Positions 18,937 to 29,491 of a DNA stretch of 64,000 bases are shown here, piece after piece. The stretch covers positions 930,001 to 994,000 of the forward strand of contig NC_013081.1 of the NCBI RefSeq assembly GCF_000142805.1, written 5' to 3'. The position numbers and the translations under genes are program-made. The DNA comes from Lachancea thermotolerans CBS 6340 (Eukaryota > Ascomycota > Saccharomycetes > Saccharomycetales > Saccharomycetaceae). The notes below the pieces were generated by a model, which worked only from the letters and a program-made list of their open reading frames with translations, ran no database searches and was not told where the DNA came from. Position 1 is the stretch's first letter, and each line of letters starts with the position of its first letter.

Positions 18937-20628
18937 ATGGATTCTATCGCACGGCAGTCAGCAAAATTATGCCCGTTCGTGAGCAGGGCCACGTCTTCCT
19001 TGAGGAACGTGCAGACCTTGCAGCAGGGAAACATTAGCGCAATGGCGCAGCGCTGCCCATTTATGGGCCAGGCGATGCAGAAGGCGCACTTGACTACTTC
19101 TGCCGCAGCGGGCGCTGCAGCGGCCGCACCCGCGGCGCAGGAGGCTTCTCGCGCTGCTGGGAAGGATCAGAGCTCAGTGATGGCGGATCGGGCAACGCAG
19201 GAGGCCAAATTTGACTACGAGGGCCTTTTTGAGCAGGATCTCCAGAAGAAGCGGCTTGACAAGTCCTACCGGTTCTTCAACAATATCAACCGGCTCGCCA
19301 AGGAGTTCCCTATGGCTCACCGCCAGCAGGAGGAGGACAAGGTCACTGTTTGGTGCTCTAACGACTATCTTGCGCTGTCCAAAAACCAGCAGGTGGTGGA
19401 CGTCATGAAGCGCACCCTCGACAAGTACGGGGCAGGCGCGGGCGGTACCCGTAACATTGCTGGCCATAACCAGCACGCTTTGAGACTGGAGGCGGAGGTC
19501 GCGGCTCTCCACAAGAAGGAGGGCGCACTCGTGTTTTCCTCGTGTTTCGTGGCGAACGATGCCGTCATCTCACTTCTCGGCCAAAAGCTCAAGGACCTCG
19601 TGATCTTCTCAGACGAGCTCAACCACGCTTCAATGATCGTGGGCATCAAGCATGCCTCGACCACCAAGCACATCTTCAAGCACAACGACTTGGAGCATCT
19701 TGAGGAGCTCTTGGCGATGTACCCCAAGTCCACCCCCAAGCTCATTGCCTTTGAATCTGTTTACTCCATGTCCGGGTCTGTCGCCGACATCAACAAGATT
19801 TGCGATCTGGCCGAGAAGTATGGCGCTCTTACCTTCCTAGATGAGGTTCACGCTGTGGGCCTCTACGGCCCTCATGGTGCTGGTGTTGCCGAGCACTGTG
19901 ACTTCGAGTCTCATCGTTCTTCCGGTATTGCCTCACCCGCCCACCAGACAGTTATGGACCGTGTTGATATGATCACTGGTACTCTCGGTAAGTCTTTTGG
20001 TACTGTCGGTGGCTACGTCGCCGGCTCTCTAAGATTGATTGACTGGCTTAGATCTTACGCCCCAGGCTTTATTTTTACGACTTCATTACCTCCTTCTGTC
20101 ATGGCGGGTGCTGCCGAAGCTATCCGTTACCAACGCTCTCACTTGGACCTAAGACAGGCCCAGCAGAGACACACTGCTTACGTCAAGCAAGGATTGGCCG
20201 ACTTGGACATCCCTGTAATTCCTAACCCATCGCACATTGTTCCTGTGTTGGTCGGAAACCCCGACCTTGCTAGACAGGCCTCCGAAATCTTGATGGACAA
20301 GCACCGCATCTACGTGCAGGCTATTAACTTCCCAACAGTCGCTCGGGGAACGGAGAGATTGAGAATCACTCCTACCCCAGGCCACACCGACGATCTGTCA
20401 GACATTCTCTTGGACGCAGTCGATGATGTTTTCAACACTTTGCAGCTACCCCGTGTCAAGGACTGGAAGAGGCAGGGTGGTTTGTTGGGCGTTGGCCAGT
20501 CAGACTACATGGCTGAGCCCAATTTGTGGACTGAGGACCAGCTCCAGCTGAGCAACGATGATCTACACCCCAACGTTAGAGAGCCAATTATCGATCAGCT
20601 TGAAGTGTCTTCTGGGATTCGGTACTAG
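18937..20628 (+). CDS. HEM1: 5-aminolevulinate synthase
   Basis: Hem1 makes 5-aminolevulinate from glycine and succinyl-CoA in the mitochondrial matrix, the first step of heme synthesis. The 563-residue product (S. cerevisiae 548) has an Ala-rich presequence of about 85 residues. The PLP-dependent alpha-oxoamine synthase core follows, with [24 protein letters not shown], the [11 protein letters not shown] strand and the PLP lysine K352 in GTLGKSFG. Two Cys-Pro motifs, LCPFV (residues 11-15) and RCPFM (39-43), lie in the presequence and resemble heme-regulatory motifs of other ALA synthases; I do not recall such motifs in the S. cerevisiae presequence. Upstream elements are listed separately. 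Homologue of YDR232W. Confidence 0.98.
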   Translation: MDSIARQSAKLCPFVSRATSSLRNVQTLQQGNISAMAQRCPFMGQAMQKAHLTTSAAAGAAAAAPAAQEASRAAGKDQSSVMADRATQEAKFDYEGLFEQDLQKKRLDKSYRFFNNINRLAKEFPMAHRQQEEDKVTVWCSNDYLALSKNQQVVDVMKRTLDKYGAGAGGTRNIAGHNQHALRLEAEVAALHKKEGALVFSSCFVANDAVISLLGQKLKDLVIFSDELNHASMIVGIKHASTTKHIFKHNDLEHLEELLAMYPKSTPKLIAFESVYSMSGSVADINKICDLAEKYGALTFLDEVHAVGLYGPHGAGVAEHCDFESHRSSGIASPAHQTVMDRVDMITGTLGKSFGTVGGYVAGSLRLIDWLRSYAPGFIFTTSLPPSVMAGAAEAIRYQRSHLDLRQAQQRHTAYVKQGLADLDIPVIPNPSHIVPVLVGNPDLARQASEILMDKHRIYVQAINFPTVARGTERLRITPTPGHTDDLSDILLDAVDDVFNTLQLPRVKDWKRQGGLLGVGQSDYMAEPNLWTEDQLQLSNDDLHPNVREPIIDQLEVSSGIRY

Positions 20629-21129
20629 AAAAAGAGATTATTTATGAGCTTTTCCCGTCCTTTTCTATTTATCCTTTCACGCGCAGCCCGCTTTGATACT
20701 CTACAACAAAGCTCAAAAAGAGTGCTTAGTATTAGAGCTATATTGAGCCTGAAGGTCCTCGCGAAACCACTGCTCATTGTGACAATAACAACCAGCATCG
20801 ATTTGTTTTTTATAATCAACACGTTGCAGCCTTGTTTATATAAAAATGCCTAAGATATTCTTATTTTAAGGAGTAATGCTATAAAGCACATGCCAATATT
20901 TCACCGTAGACATTTCGAATATAAAAATAAATGGAATATGGCAGGGAGCGTCGTCCATCATAAGTGGTAGCGGCATGAAACTATCTGCTAAATAAACGGC
21001 CTTCCAGGCCGGAGGGCATAAGTTACAAAATAACGCGATAAGGCAAAACGGACCCTCAGCAGGGCTAGACGCTACCGAAAGAGCCCGAAAACAACTGCTA
21101 AGCCCGCTGTTTATGTCCTAATAGCGAAC
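20629..21129. terminator. Convergent HEM1-RTN1 3' region
   Basis: About 500 AT-rich bases between two converging genes must hold both polyadenylation regions. A short hairpin CGGCCT-TCC-AGGCCG lies at 20997-21011. It is longer than most convergent gaps in this window (58-250 bases), but I find no tRNA, no convincing snoRNA boxes and no coding frame. Confidence 0.4.
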
Positions 21130-22062
21130 CTACAATTCCTTGAGAGGATCGGTGCTGTGGGAGATACCGGTGGTGGCATCCTTCACAGTCTCGTTAATCT
21201 GCTCTGTGGCTTGAATCTTAGAAAAGTCAGTAGAAGGGACAGAAGGGAAGTCAGCAGAAGAGGTTTTAGCAGTGGCAGGAGCAGAAGCAGCATCGGCAGA
21301 GGCCAATGGGGTTTCAGTGGGGATATGGGAAGTGGCAGCTGGGAATGCAGAGGCAGAAGTCTTGGCTGGAGCAGGCTTCTCGAATGGGACGTCGGCAGCC
21401 AGCTTGGTGGTGGTAGACTCGGCAGTGATGTTGGAGCCGCCAACTCTAGTAGCTGGTAGTTTGGACTTGACAAAGCCAGACACAGGGCCCAACTTCTCAT
21501 CCAATTGCTTCACGTATGGAGAGGCCTTCTCACAGACTGTTGACTGTAGGGCGGAGGCGTGTTGCTTTCCGGCCTCAACACCCTGGGCGACAGTGGCGTC
21601 GATCTCCTTCTGGTAGGACTTGTAGATCAAAGGCAAAGAGAAAGTCAGAATGGTACCCACGAACAGGGCTGTCCACAGCGAAACGACGCTGAACAGCTTG
21701 TGCAGAACGTACAGAATACCGGCGGCCTTGAAAGTGCACTTAGGAGACTGCGCCATGACCAACTTGCGCAATTGCGCTTGTCTTGGGGGAATTGCGTTCA
21801 ACGCGGCCTCAATGCGAGGCTTCAGAAATCCAACGGCGTCAGGGCAAGATTGCAACCCGTATTTGGTCACCATCCCCTGTCCGAGGAAGAGCTTTGACAG
21901 GAATTCCACTGAGGCTGTGGTTAGCATTATTGTGTACATCACCTTCAGCAAGCAGGTGATAAGGTTGACCTTCTTCATCACAAGTAGCGATACTAGAATG
22001 CCACCGAAGACCTTTCCGGTCTCGACTGGGTTTCTCCAGTACAGTAGTTCGTTGCTGGACAT
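21130..22062 (-). CDS. RTN1: Rtn1, reticulon shaping tubular endoplasmic reticulum
   Basis: Reticulons wedge hairpins into the cytosolic leaflet of the ER to curve tubules and nuclear pore membranes. The product from the ATG at 22062 is 310 residues and begins MSSNELLYWRNPVETGK; the LLYWRNP entry to the reticulon homology domain is near-invariant. Two long hydrophobic hairpins follow at about residues 18-60 and 115-150, separated by a hydrophilic loop. Then comes EIDATVAQGVE and a disordered Ala/Ser/Thr/Pro tail. It corresponds to both YDR233C (RTN1) and YDL204W (RTN2), which are duplicates in S. cerevisiae; here a single copy stands between HEM1 and LYS4. A minus-strand TATA element lies at about 22294-22300 (ATATAAAAGG). 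Confidence 0.95.
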   Translation of the reverse strand: MSSNELLYWRNPVETGKVFGGILVSLLVMKKVNLITCLLKVMYTIMLTTASVEFLSKLFLGQGMVTKYGLQSCPDAVGFLKPRIEAALNAIPPRQAQLRKLVMAQSPKCTFKAAGILYVLHKLFSVVSLWTALFVGTILTFSLPLIYKSYQKEIDATVAQGVEAGKQHASALQSTVCEKASPYVKQLDEKLGPVSGFVKSKLPATRVGGSNITAESTTTKLAADVPFEKPAPAKTSASAFPAATSHIPTETPLASADAASAPATAKTSSADFPSVPSTDFSKIQATEQINETVKDATTGISHSTDPLKEL

Positions 22063-23798
22063 GTCTTGCAAATATTCTTTCCTGATTCTATCGTACCACT
22101 AGGCGCAATCGATAATCAAAATGGCTCAAGAGAACTCCTTTGTATGGAACTTGTCTATGGCTTTCAAATTCAAATTTATGATCTTGATTTGCGCGTTCTC
22201 GTTCTCCAATGAGTCTAGTGCAATTAGATCAAAACTTGATTCTATGGAAGGATCCTTTAATTGACAGAGGGGGATCAACAACTTACAGTGTGCCCCTTTT
22301 ATATGTAAACCGTTAAAAATTTTTTAAGCAATGTAGATGTTCCACATTACGATAGAAACAGGACATATCGCTAAAAGCCTTGAACGACTTGATGAAGAAA
22401 TATGGGGAGACTTCGCGGCGCACATTAGACTATTTCTGAGCTTTGAATACCAAAGTTTGGGGTAGTGTGATACACAGACTTTTTTTCGCCATTCCAGAGA
22501 GATTATCAAGATAAGGGGAGTGTGTATGGCGCCAAGGTTGCCGCTCCACCAGCAGACGAAGTTGCGCCTTTAACGCAGGTTCCATGGAGTCAAGCTGCAG
22601 ATACGGGCTGGCAGAAAATGGGGGCGTAGAATTGAGGCTTCAGGCAAGCTCGGCAGAGGCCTCCTGCCCAGAAACCACCGGATTTGTTGACAGGCTTCGT
22701 TGTTGCTCTGCGCCCGGAACGGCTCAGAGGAGGGCCGCAACTGAGCTTTTCAGTGGGGTCCGGTATCAATTAAACGAACGGAAGCAAGACTTCGAGTGAC
22801 AAGCGTTTCGCGCTCCGAGAACGAGATGTCCAAGCGGCGAGCCAAACTCCGGTGCTGCTATTGTTGTCGCACGTTGTGGCCGCGCTCTTTCGACTGCCAC
22901 GCAGTGTTGCGGTTAGTGTCTCTCAGGACCTTTGAACTCGTAGCACAGCCTTGCCCTGCCGTAATTAGCCGAAGCGTTACTACAATAGTGAGCGGCATCT
23001 CGCTAAGCGTTGTGCGCGCATAAGATGTCGTTTAAGGGACCGCGAAAAAAATGGTGTCTATGGCAGTGAGCTCGCGTGCCAACCTATGGCTAAGAGACCT
23101 GCCAATACTGATTGCCCTTTGCAAGGCCAGCTCTGGGAACTTCCTAGTCACGATCGTACCCCTATAAAGTCCACCCCTTCTTTTTCGACTCCACAGAGGA
23201 TGGATGGCGGTCGCGTGAAGCCCAAGGCAACATCTGCCATCCGCCAAGAGGCAACAACCAACCCTCCTCACAAATGGGCAGCTTGCTTTTACTAAGATTT
23301 CGGCAGGCCTGAGGCTTCTACTGCTACACAACTTGTCTGTCACGAGAGAGAAATAGTGCGCAGTGCTAAAGATCTTGAGGGAAACAATTCCAAGCCGCTG
23401 GAAGAGCAGAAGCACTTGCGATGGTTTTGACATTTGCTTCCCTACCAAGCACTACATACCTTGAAAGTCAAATGTGACAAGAGCACTATATCCTGTGGTC
23501 GGTTTAAACAAAAAAAAAATTCTGTCGACTCTGGTGTCATCGACGAAGCTGTACTAGCACTGACTCGCCAACGCCTAACCTAGCGCACAGGATTGAACTA
23601 GCAAACTGACACATTCTGAACTTCGTCTTAAGCGCCTTAAAAATTTTTTTCCTAGGGCAACATCCAAGACTTCCGGTGGAATTTGTTAACTCGGTGATGA
23701 ATCATCGGCCAGTATAAGAGGGCTCTTTGTAGATCCTGAGTTAACGCTTAGGTCAAAAACGTCGTCAAGCACTTTTGGAATAAACCTAGCGAGCGCAG
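22063..23798. promoter_or_regulatory. Long divergent RTN1-LYS4 intergenic region
   Basis: About 1.74 kb without a gene I can support. RTN1-side: a TATA-like element and an AGGGG-type stress sequence near 22267-22300. LYS4-side: a Lys14-type site (separate entry) and oligo-A/T tracts at about 23507-23518 and 23640-23650. Open frames such as 23032-23448 (minus) lack an ATG at their 5' end and show no recognisable motif. The middle, about 22500-23450, has mixed composition and could be the remains of a lost gene, but I cannot name one. Confidence 0.5.
23672..23680 (+). promoter_or_regulatory. Lys14-type upstream activating element TCCRNYGGA
   Basis: TCCGGTGGA at 23672-23680 matches the palindromic consensus TCCRNYGGA known for the lysine pathway activator Lys14 of S. 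cerevisiae. It is 119 bases before the LYS4 ATG. Match seen in sequence; factor identity inferred. Confidence 0.65.
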
Positions 23799-25862
23799 AT
23801 GCTGAGGTTTGCGCGTACTTTTTCATCCTCCAGGCATGTCCTGAGAGGCCAAAATATGACCGAAAAAATCGTACAGGCTTATGCTGTAGGTCTGGCGGAG
23901 GGAAAGAAGGTTGGATCCGGTGACTACGTCTCGATCCAGCCTGCCCATTGTATGTCTCACGACAATTCATGGCCTGTAGCTCTCAAGTTTATGGGTTTAG
24001 GTGCGTCGAAGATCAGAAACCCAAGGCAGATCGTCAACACATTGGATCACGATGTGCAGAATAACACGGAGAAGAACCTAACAAAGTACAAAAACATTGA
24101 AAACTTCGCCAAGAAGCACGGCGTTGATTTCTACCCAGCTGGCCGCGGGATCGGCCATCAAATTATGATCGAGGAAGGCTACGCCTTCCCTTTGAACCTT
24201 ACTGTGGCTTCGGACTCTCATTCCAATACCTATGGTGGTATCGGCTGCCTTGGTACTCCAGTGGTTCGTACCGATGCTGCTGCCATTTGGGCTACCGGCC
24301 AGACTTGGTGGCAGATTCCTCCCGTTGCACAGGTGGAGCTCAAGGGTGAGCTTCCTCACGGAATCTCAGGAAAAGACATCATCGTTGCTTTGTGTGGTAT
24401 TTTCAACAATGATCAAGTACTGAACCATGCAATCGAATTTACCGGAGACTCGCTGGAAAAGATCCCTGTAGACTACAGACTGACAATTGCCAACATGACC
24501 ACCGAATGGGGTGCTCTTTCGGGGCTGTTCCCTGTAGACAAGACCTTGATCAACTGGTACAACAACAGGCTTCACAAAGTGGGTCCAAACCACCCAAGAA
24601 TCAATCAACAGAGGATCGACGATCTAGTCGAAAAGTCGAAGTCCTTGAAAGCGGATAACGATGCCACTTATGCGAAAAAACTAGTAATCGATTTGAACAC
24701 ATTGACTCATTACGTGTCTGGCCCTAACAGCGTCAAGGTCTCCGCAACTGTGCAAGATTTGTCGCAGCAAAACATCAAGGTCAACAAGGCTTACCTAGTG
24801 TCTTGTACGAACTCACGTCTGAGCGACTTGGAGGCTGCCGCTCACGTGGTATGCCCAACTGGTGACTTGAACAAGGTCAACAAGGTTGCTCCAGGCGTTG
24901 AATTCTTTATCGCCGCCGCGTCGTCTGAGGTTGAGAGAGATGCCAAGGCCTCTGGCGCCTGGGAAAAACTGCTCCGTGCTGGTTGCAAGACGTTGCCCGC
25001 CGGCTGCGGCCCCTGTATTGGACTGGGCACCGGTCTGTTAGAGCCCGGCGAGGTTGGCATTAGTGCTACCAACCGTAACTTCAAAGGTAGAATGGGGTCC
25101 AAAGACGCTTTGGCATACCTGGCTTCACCATCAGTTGTGACCGCCTCTGCCCTTCTCGGTAAAATAGGGTCGCCTGCTGAAGTGCTAAGAGAGCAAGAGC
25201 CTTCTTTCAGCGGTGTGAAAGCGTCGGTAGAAGACACACAATCCCAAGCCAAAGAGGGTGCTACTGCTTCTGACAAGGGACCAGTTGAAATGCTGGAGGG
25301 CTTCCCTTCTGTTATCACAGGTGAATTGGTACTCTGCGACGCCGACAACATCAACACTGACGGTATTTACCCTGGTAAGTACACCTACCAGGACGATGTC
25401 ACGCGCGAAAAAATGGCACAAGTGTGTATGGAAAACTATGACGCCGAGTTCCAGACTAAGGTCAATGCTGGAGACATTGTCATCAGCGGCTACAACTTCG
25501 GCACAGGCTCTTCTAGGGAGCAAGCGGCAACTGCATTGCTGGCTAAGGGCATCGACCTTGTTGTTTCAGGCTCCTTCGGAAACATCTTCTCCAGAAACTC
25601 CATCAACAACGCCCTGTTGACATTGGAAATCCCAGCCTTGATAGAAATGTTGAGAGCCAAGTACCGTGATGCTCCTAAAGAGCTCACTAGAAGAACTGGT
25701 TGGTTTTTGAAGTGGGACCTACCTAACAGTACCGTCATTGCTACTGAGGGCTCTTTAGATGGCCCTGTCGTGCTCGAGCAAAAGGTTGGAGAATTGGGCA
25801 AGAACCTACAGGAAATTATTGTTAAAGGCGGTCTTGAGGGCTGGGTTAAATCTCAACTGTAA
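23799..25862 (+). CDS. LYS4: Homoaconitase
   Basis: Lys4 is a mitochondrial 4Fe-4S enzyme that converts homoaconitate to homoisocitrate in the alpha-aminoadipate pathway of lysine synthesis. The 687-residue product (S. cerevisiae about 693) has an arginine-rich presequence. The cluster cysteines are C336 in VSCTNSR and C403 and C406 in GCGPCIGLG. The C-terminal swivel domain has the [12 protein letters not shown] loop and [14 protein letters not shown]. Conserved [13 protein letters not shown] is in the catalytic core. The Lys14-type element upstream fits lysine control. Homologue of YDR234W; HEM3 follows in the same orientation after about 670 bases. Confidence 0.98.
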   Translation: MLRFARTFSSSRHVLRGQNMTEKIVQAYAVGLAEGKKVGSGDYVSIQPAHCMSHDNSWPVALKFMGLGASKIRNPRQIVNTLDHDVQNNTEKNLTKYKNIENFAKKHGVDFYPAGRGIGHQIMIEEGYAFPLNLTVASDSHSNTYGGIGCLGTPVVRTDAAAIWATGQTWWQIPPVAQVELKGELPHGISGKDIIVALCGIFNNDQVLNHAIEFTGDSLEKIPVDYRLTIANMTTEWGALSGLFPVDKTLINWYNNRLHKVGPNHPRINQQRIDDLVEKSKSLKADNDATYAKKLVIDLNTLTHYVSGPNSVKVSATVQDLSQQNIKVNKAYLVSCTNSRLSDLEAAAHVVCPTGDLNKVNKVAPGVEFFIAAASSEVERDAKASGAWEKLLRAGCKTLPAGCGPCIGLGTGLLEPGEVGISATNRNFKGRMGSKDALAYLASPSVVTASALLGKIGSPAEVLREQEPSFSGVKASVEDTQSQAKEGATASDKGPVEMLEGFPSVITGELVLCDADNINTDGIYPGKYTYQDDVTREKMAQVCMENYDAEFQTKVNAGDIVISGYNFGTGSSREQAATALLAKGIDLVVSGSFGNIFSRNSINNALLTLEIPALIEMLRAKYRDAPKELTRRTGWFLKWDLPNSTVIATEGSLDGPVVLEQKVGELGKNLQEIIVKGGLEGWVKSQL

Positions 25863-26535
25863 GCTGTGACCAAAGTTTGCGTTTCAGAGGCTGAAGTCTG
25901 ATAAAGAGGGCGAGTTCGCAAACCTTACTATTTATTACCATAACTAAGTTGATTTCGATTAACTCATTCTATAATTTAATGATTTGTGTATTACTAAACA
26001 AACCATAGAGGTCTAGGCAATTGCTTATGCTCGTCAACCTATGAAAAGGACTTACGGCTCATACCATTCGAATTGTTATCAAAATGCATTGAATTCGTTA
26101 ATACAACTGGGGAAGCACTGAAAAAATTTTTATAATGCACACAAAATTACACCTGAACAATCTATTCATATATTGAAGAGAAAAGTCAAATTACCGACAG
26201 CTGGTAGCCCTGCGCTCGCACTCATTTGTGTCAAATTGTCTTATTGTCGAGGGTAGAACGCTTTTTTTGTTCGAACCCAGGTTGGTAGAATTTAACGCGA
26301 GACCAAAGCGGATTGCTCTACAGATCATAAAGTTGCATTAACTCTGTGCACTCCGAACTGTTAGACAAACTTGTATCATCCGACAGGAGGATATTACAAA
26401 AACAAGCCTTGCACCGTGGTCTGCTCAACGGGCCGGCTCTAATTTATTGAACGGAACCTTCTCCTAAAGGCAACACATTATAGTGCTATTCTGGCACTTG
26501 ACAAGCACTCCTTAATCAGAAAACGACCACGCGCA
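25863..26535 (+). promoter_or_regulatory. LYS4 3' region and HEM3 promoter
   Basis: About 670 bases. The first 250 are AT-rich, as expected for a 3' end; the remainder precedes HEM3. I see no clear TATA box or E-box. A T-loop-like GTTCGAACCC near 26270 has no supporting tRNA stems. Confidence 0.45.
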
Positions 26536-27546
26536 ATGACGGAAGAGCACTCAGCCAAGAGCGAACACCAAATTGTTCGCATAGGTGGAAGAAAATCGAA
26601 GTTAGCTGTCATTCAGTCCCATGAGGTCAAGGACCTTATTGAGCGGGAGTTTTCTCAGTACAGCTGCACCGTGCGCGCGCTGAAAACGCTCGGTGACCAG
26701 GTACAGTCGAAGCCGCTGTACTCATTCGGCGGTAAAGCTGTTTGGACCAAAGAGCTCGAAGATCTTCTATACGAGAAAGATAAGGAGAAGAGGATAGACC
26801 TCATTGTTCATTCTCTGAAAGACATGCCAACCCTTCTTCCCGACGGTTTTCTTGTCGGTGCAATTATCAAACGTGTGGACCCCACCGATTGTATTATAAT
26901 GGCCAAAGAGAGCCCCTACAAAACTCTCGACGACTTACCAGACGGAAGCGTGGTGGGCACGTCTTCAATCAGGAGATCCGCGCAGCTTAAGCGTAAATAT
27001 CCCAAGTTGGTGTTTGAAAGTGTCAGAGGTAACATTGAGACTCGGTTAAGTAAGCTGGATGACCCGATTACGCCTTTCTCTTGTATTGTTCTGGCTACTG
27101 CAGGTCTGCTGAGGGTGAAGCTGGCCCACAGGATAACACAAAGGCTGGATTCTTCTGTAATGTATCACGCAGTGGGGCAGGGTGCCTTGGGAATTGAGAT
27201 ACGGTCGGATGACCCTTGGATTGCTGGAATCTTGCAAAAGATCAATGATAAGGAAACTGCCATCTGCTGTTTCGCCGAGAGATCTCTAATGAGAACCCTA
27301 GAGGGTGGCTGCTCGGTGCCAATCGGCGTTGAGAGCAACTACGATGATACCACAAAACAGTTGTGTCTCAAAGCCGTTGTTGTGAGCGTTGATGGCACTG
27401 AGGCCGTCGAGGACGAGTACACAATGACCATCGAAGATATGCGGCAGGACGCAATCATCTGCGGCCAGCAACTCGCTCACAAGATGATCAAAAACGGGGC
27501 CAAAGACATCCTCGACAGGATTAACCTGGACAAAATCGACCAATGA
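26536..27546 (+). CDS. HEM3: Porphobilinogen deaminase (hydroxymethylbilane synthase)
   Basis: Hem3 polymerises four porphobilinogen units to hydroxymethylbilane in the cytosol, the third step of heme synthesis. The 336-residue product (S. cerevisiae 327) has the N-terminal [12 protein letters not shown] strand, the substrate loop VHSLKDMPT at 91-99, [13 protein letters not shown] at 141-153 and [11 protein letters not shown]. The dipyrromethane-cofactor cysteine is C259 in EGGCSVPIG. It is homologous to YDL205C. Only LYS4 and RTN1 separate it from HEM1, so two heme-pathway genes lie within 8 kb of each other. Confidence 0.98.
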   Translation: MTEEHSAKSEHQIVRIGGRKSKLAVIQSHEVKDLIEREFSQYSCTVRALKTLGDQVQSKPLYSFGGKAVWTKELEDLLYEKDKEKRIDLIVHSLKDMPTLLPDGFLVGAIIKRVDPTDCIIMAKESPYKTLDDLPDGSVVGTSSIRRSAQLKRKYPKLVFESVRGNIETRLSKLDDPITPFSCIVLATAGLLRVKLAHRITQRLDSSVMYHAVGQGALGIEIRSDDPWIAGILQKINDKETAICCFAERSLMRTLEGGCSVPIGVESNYDDTTKQLCLKAVVVSVDGTEAVEDEYTMTIEDMRQDAIICGQQLAHKMIKNGAKDILDRINLDKIDQ

Positions 27547-27867
27547 ACTCTATTGTACACGCAGCCCTGCTTGCCTTGTCTTCAGAGAGATAAATCAGAA
27601 TTATTTATTTGTTAATAGACGACCTTGTAAATAACGGCATTTACGACATACACACAAGTAATTGTAAAATACTTTATGGATTCCTGGCCTAAGGTGAATT
27701 GGCCTAGCCAACCGAGATGAGTAGGTTTCTTTGCCTAGAGCTCACTAAGTCACGTGTCGGATCTTAATGAGCTATGGTTCTGAAGTTTGGCGATGACAGG
27801 ATTATTTTCCGCCTTTGAAAATGATCAATAAGCTTAGATCGCCACTTCTCTTCAAAACGTTGGTGCT
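27547..27867 (+). promoter_or_regulatory. HEM3 terminator and PRP42 promoter
   Basis: About 320 bases. One extended E-box TCACGTG lies at 27750-27756, 112 bases before the PRP42 ATG. AT-rich sequence follows the HEM3 stop. Confidence 0.5.
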
Positions 27868-29472
27868 ATGGATGAGTCGCTGGATGAGGTCTTGGGTGAA
27901 AACTATGGGAAGCTTTCTTTGAAGGTTTCTCAGTCGCCACTAGCTTTTGGTCACTGGGAAGAACTTATCAACTATTTGCTAGAGAAGGCCGGCCCGTTAA
28001 ACAAGGCACTCAGTGGGCAGCTTATACAGTTAATACGACAAACATACAAGTCAATGCTCACATACCTCCCTTACTTGGAGAACTACAGCATCGATTATGC
28101 ACTCTTTGAGTACAAGTTGGGAAATATCAAAGAAATGCATGAAGCGTTCACGGCGGCATTGCAGAAGCATAACAATTACTCGTTACTAATATGGATTGAA
28201 TATCTCAAGGCCTGCAATGAAGTAGTAATAGACAACAAGAAGCTTTTCCGAAAATACGAGCTAGCCGAGTCCTTCATTGGGCTGCACTTCTACAGCGGAG
28301 AGTTTTGGGAGATGTACCTGGAACAAGTCAGGATGAGGTGTTCAACCCCAAACCGGTACATCCTAATTTTAAGAAAGGTTATAGAGCTTCCCATATATTC
28401 GTACAGCCGATTCTACGCCATGTGGCTTTCAGCTATTGACGATGTCAAGGACGTGAAACAATTGGCAACAATGGTTCCTGAACAAGATCTCAAAAAGAAG
28501 GCCAAAATAGATGTTAGAGCTTCGGGCAGGAAAGGGCCTCAGCTCCAGGAAACCAAGAAACTCCTCAAACGTTACACGAAAGAAATGTACATGGTTGTAC
28601 AGCATAGAGTCTTGGAGTTCTACAACTTGTTTGAAATTAACCTCAGAACTCAGTACTACACTTCAGCAGAAACATTGATCAACTACAATGAAATTACTAC
28701 GTGGCTGAGGTACCTGGACTATTCAATTAATAATGGAATCAATCAGTTAACCCAGATCAATTTCCAGCGAGCATTGATTCCACTAGCACACTACGAGATG
28801 ATTTGGCTCAAATATGCTTCTTGGCTCGTGCAGCATCAAGATTTTGTGTCAGCAAAAACTGTTCTACTACAGGGGCTGAGAATTTCTCATAAGAAAGCAA
28901 AGATTATAGAGAGATTATCAACCATAATGCTCAAAATTGGCCACTACTCCGAATTGATACAGCTGTATAATGAGATACAAAACGTTTACGGTGAAAAAAT
29001 AGAGGAGTTAGATGATTATGAGCTATTTTTCGATTACTTCCTTTTTACAGCTTTCCTCGAAAAAAGCATCAATGACAACTTCAAGGCAGGTTGTGTTCGA
29101 AGCCATATTGACCCCCTAAAATTGGCTTTAAAACGGTTAAGTTACGGGGAAAACAAGCGTGGACAAGTTGAGCTTCTCCACGCAGTCTGTCAAATGTACT
29201 CACGGTTTTCCCATGAAACACTCGAGAACAAAATTTTCAGGCCCATCATAAACCAGGATTGGTCTTTTTACCTGAATAACGGGATGTTTTGGTTCGAATA
29301 TTGTCATAGCGTATGGTTTGATCCTTCTTCGTCCTACTTAGAAAAAAGAAGGAACATTGTAAACAACATAATTCCGTTAGCTGTCAAGCAGGAGCCCAAG
29401 GCAACCAAAGGTGTTGTAAAATTCTGTGAAATGTATCTTCCAGAAGATCTCAAGTTGTGCAATAAAACCTAA
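27868..29472 (+). CDS. PRP42: Prp42, U1 snRNP protein with HAT repeats
   Basis: Prp42 pairs with Prp39 in the yeast U1 snRNP and is needed for stable 5' splice-site recognition. The 534-residue product (S. cerevisiae 544) is almost entirely helical, with half-a-TPR repeats containing spaced aromatic and Trp residues, for example HWEELINYLLEK, LLIWIEYLKACN, FWEMYLEQVRMR, TWLRYLDYSINNG and IWLKYASWLVQHQ. It is homologous to YDR235W and lies between HEM3 and the cation exchanger gene, in the ancestral order. The ATG at 27868 gives the expected length. Confidence 0.95.
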   Translation: MDESLDEVLGENYGKLSLKVSQSPLAFGHWEELINYLLEKAGPLNKALSGQLIQLIRQTYKSMLTYLPYLENYSIDYALFEYKLGNIKEMHEAFTAALQKHNNYSLLIWIEYLKACNEVVIDNKKLFRKYELAESFIGLHFYSGEFWEMYLEQVRMRCSTPNRYILILRKVIELPIYSYSRFYAMWLSAIDDVKDVKQLATMVPEQDLKKKAKIDVRASGRKGPQLQETKKLLKRYTKEMYMVVQHRVLEFYNLFEINLRTQYYTSAETLINYNEITTWLRYLDYSINNGINQLTQINFQRALIPLAHYEMIWLKYASWLVQHQDFVSAKTVLLQGLRISHKKAKIIERLSTIMLKIGHYSELIQLYNEIQNVYGEKIEELDDYELFFDYFLFTAFLEKSINDNFKAGCVRSHIDPLKLALKRLSYGENKRGQVELLHAVCQMYSRFSHETLENKIFRPIINQDWSFYLNNGMFWFEYCHSVWFDPSSSYLEKRRNIVNNIIPLAVKQEPKATKGVVKFCEMYLPEDLKLCNKT

Positions 29473-29491
29473 AAAAATGCATCTCTCATTA

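Noticed and set aside
20819-20834. Sixteen-base match CAACACGTTGCAGCCT shared with about 45148-45163, hinting at a dispersed repeat
   Set aside because: Similarity stops outside the match apart from GTTT after one mismatch; about one exact 16-mer match is expected by chance in a window this size on both strands.
20997-21011. Hairpin between HEM1 and RTN1 as part of an H/ACA snoRNA
   Set aside because: Stem is only six pairs and no credible H box plus ACA spacing or second hairpin could be established by eye.
23032-23448. Minus-strand frame of 138 codons in the RTN1-LYS4 gap
   Set aside because: It does not begin with ATG and shows no known motif; kept only as part of an unexplained intergenic region.
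26260-26300. T-loop-like GTTCGAACCC suggesting a tRNA gene upstream of HEM3
   Set aside because: Flanking bases do not form a T stem, and no acceptor, D or anticodon arm can be drawn on either strand.
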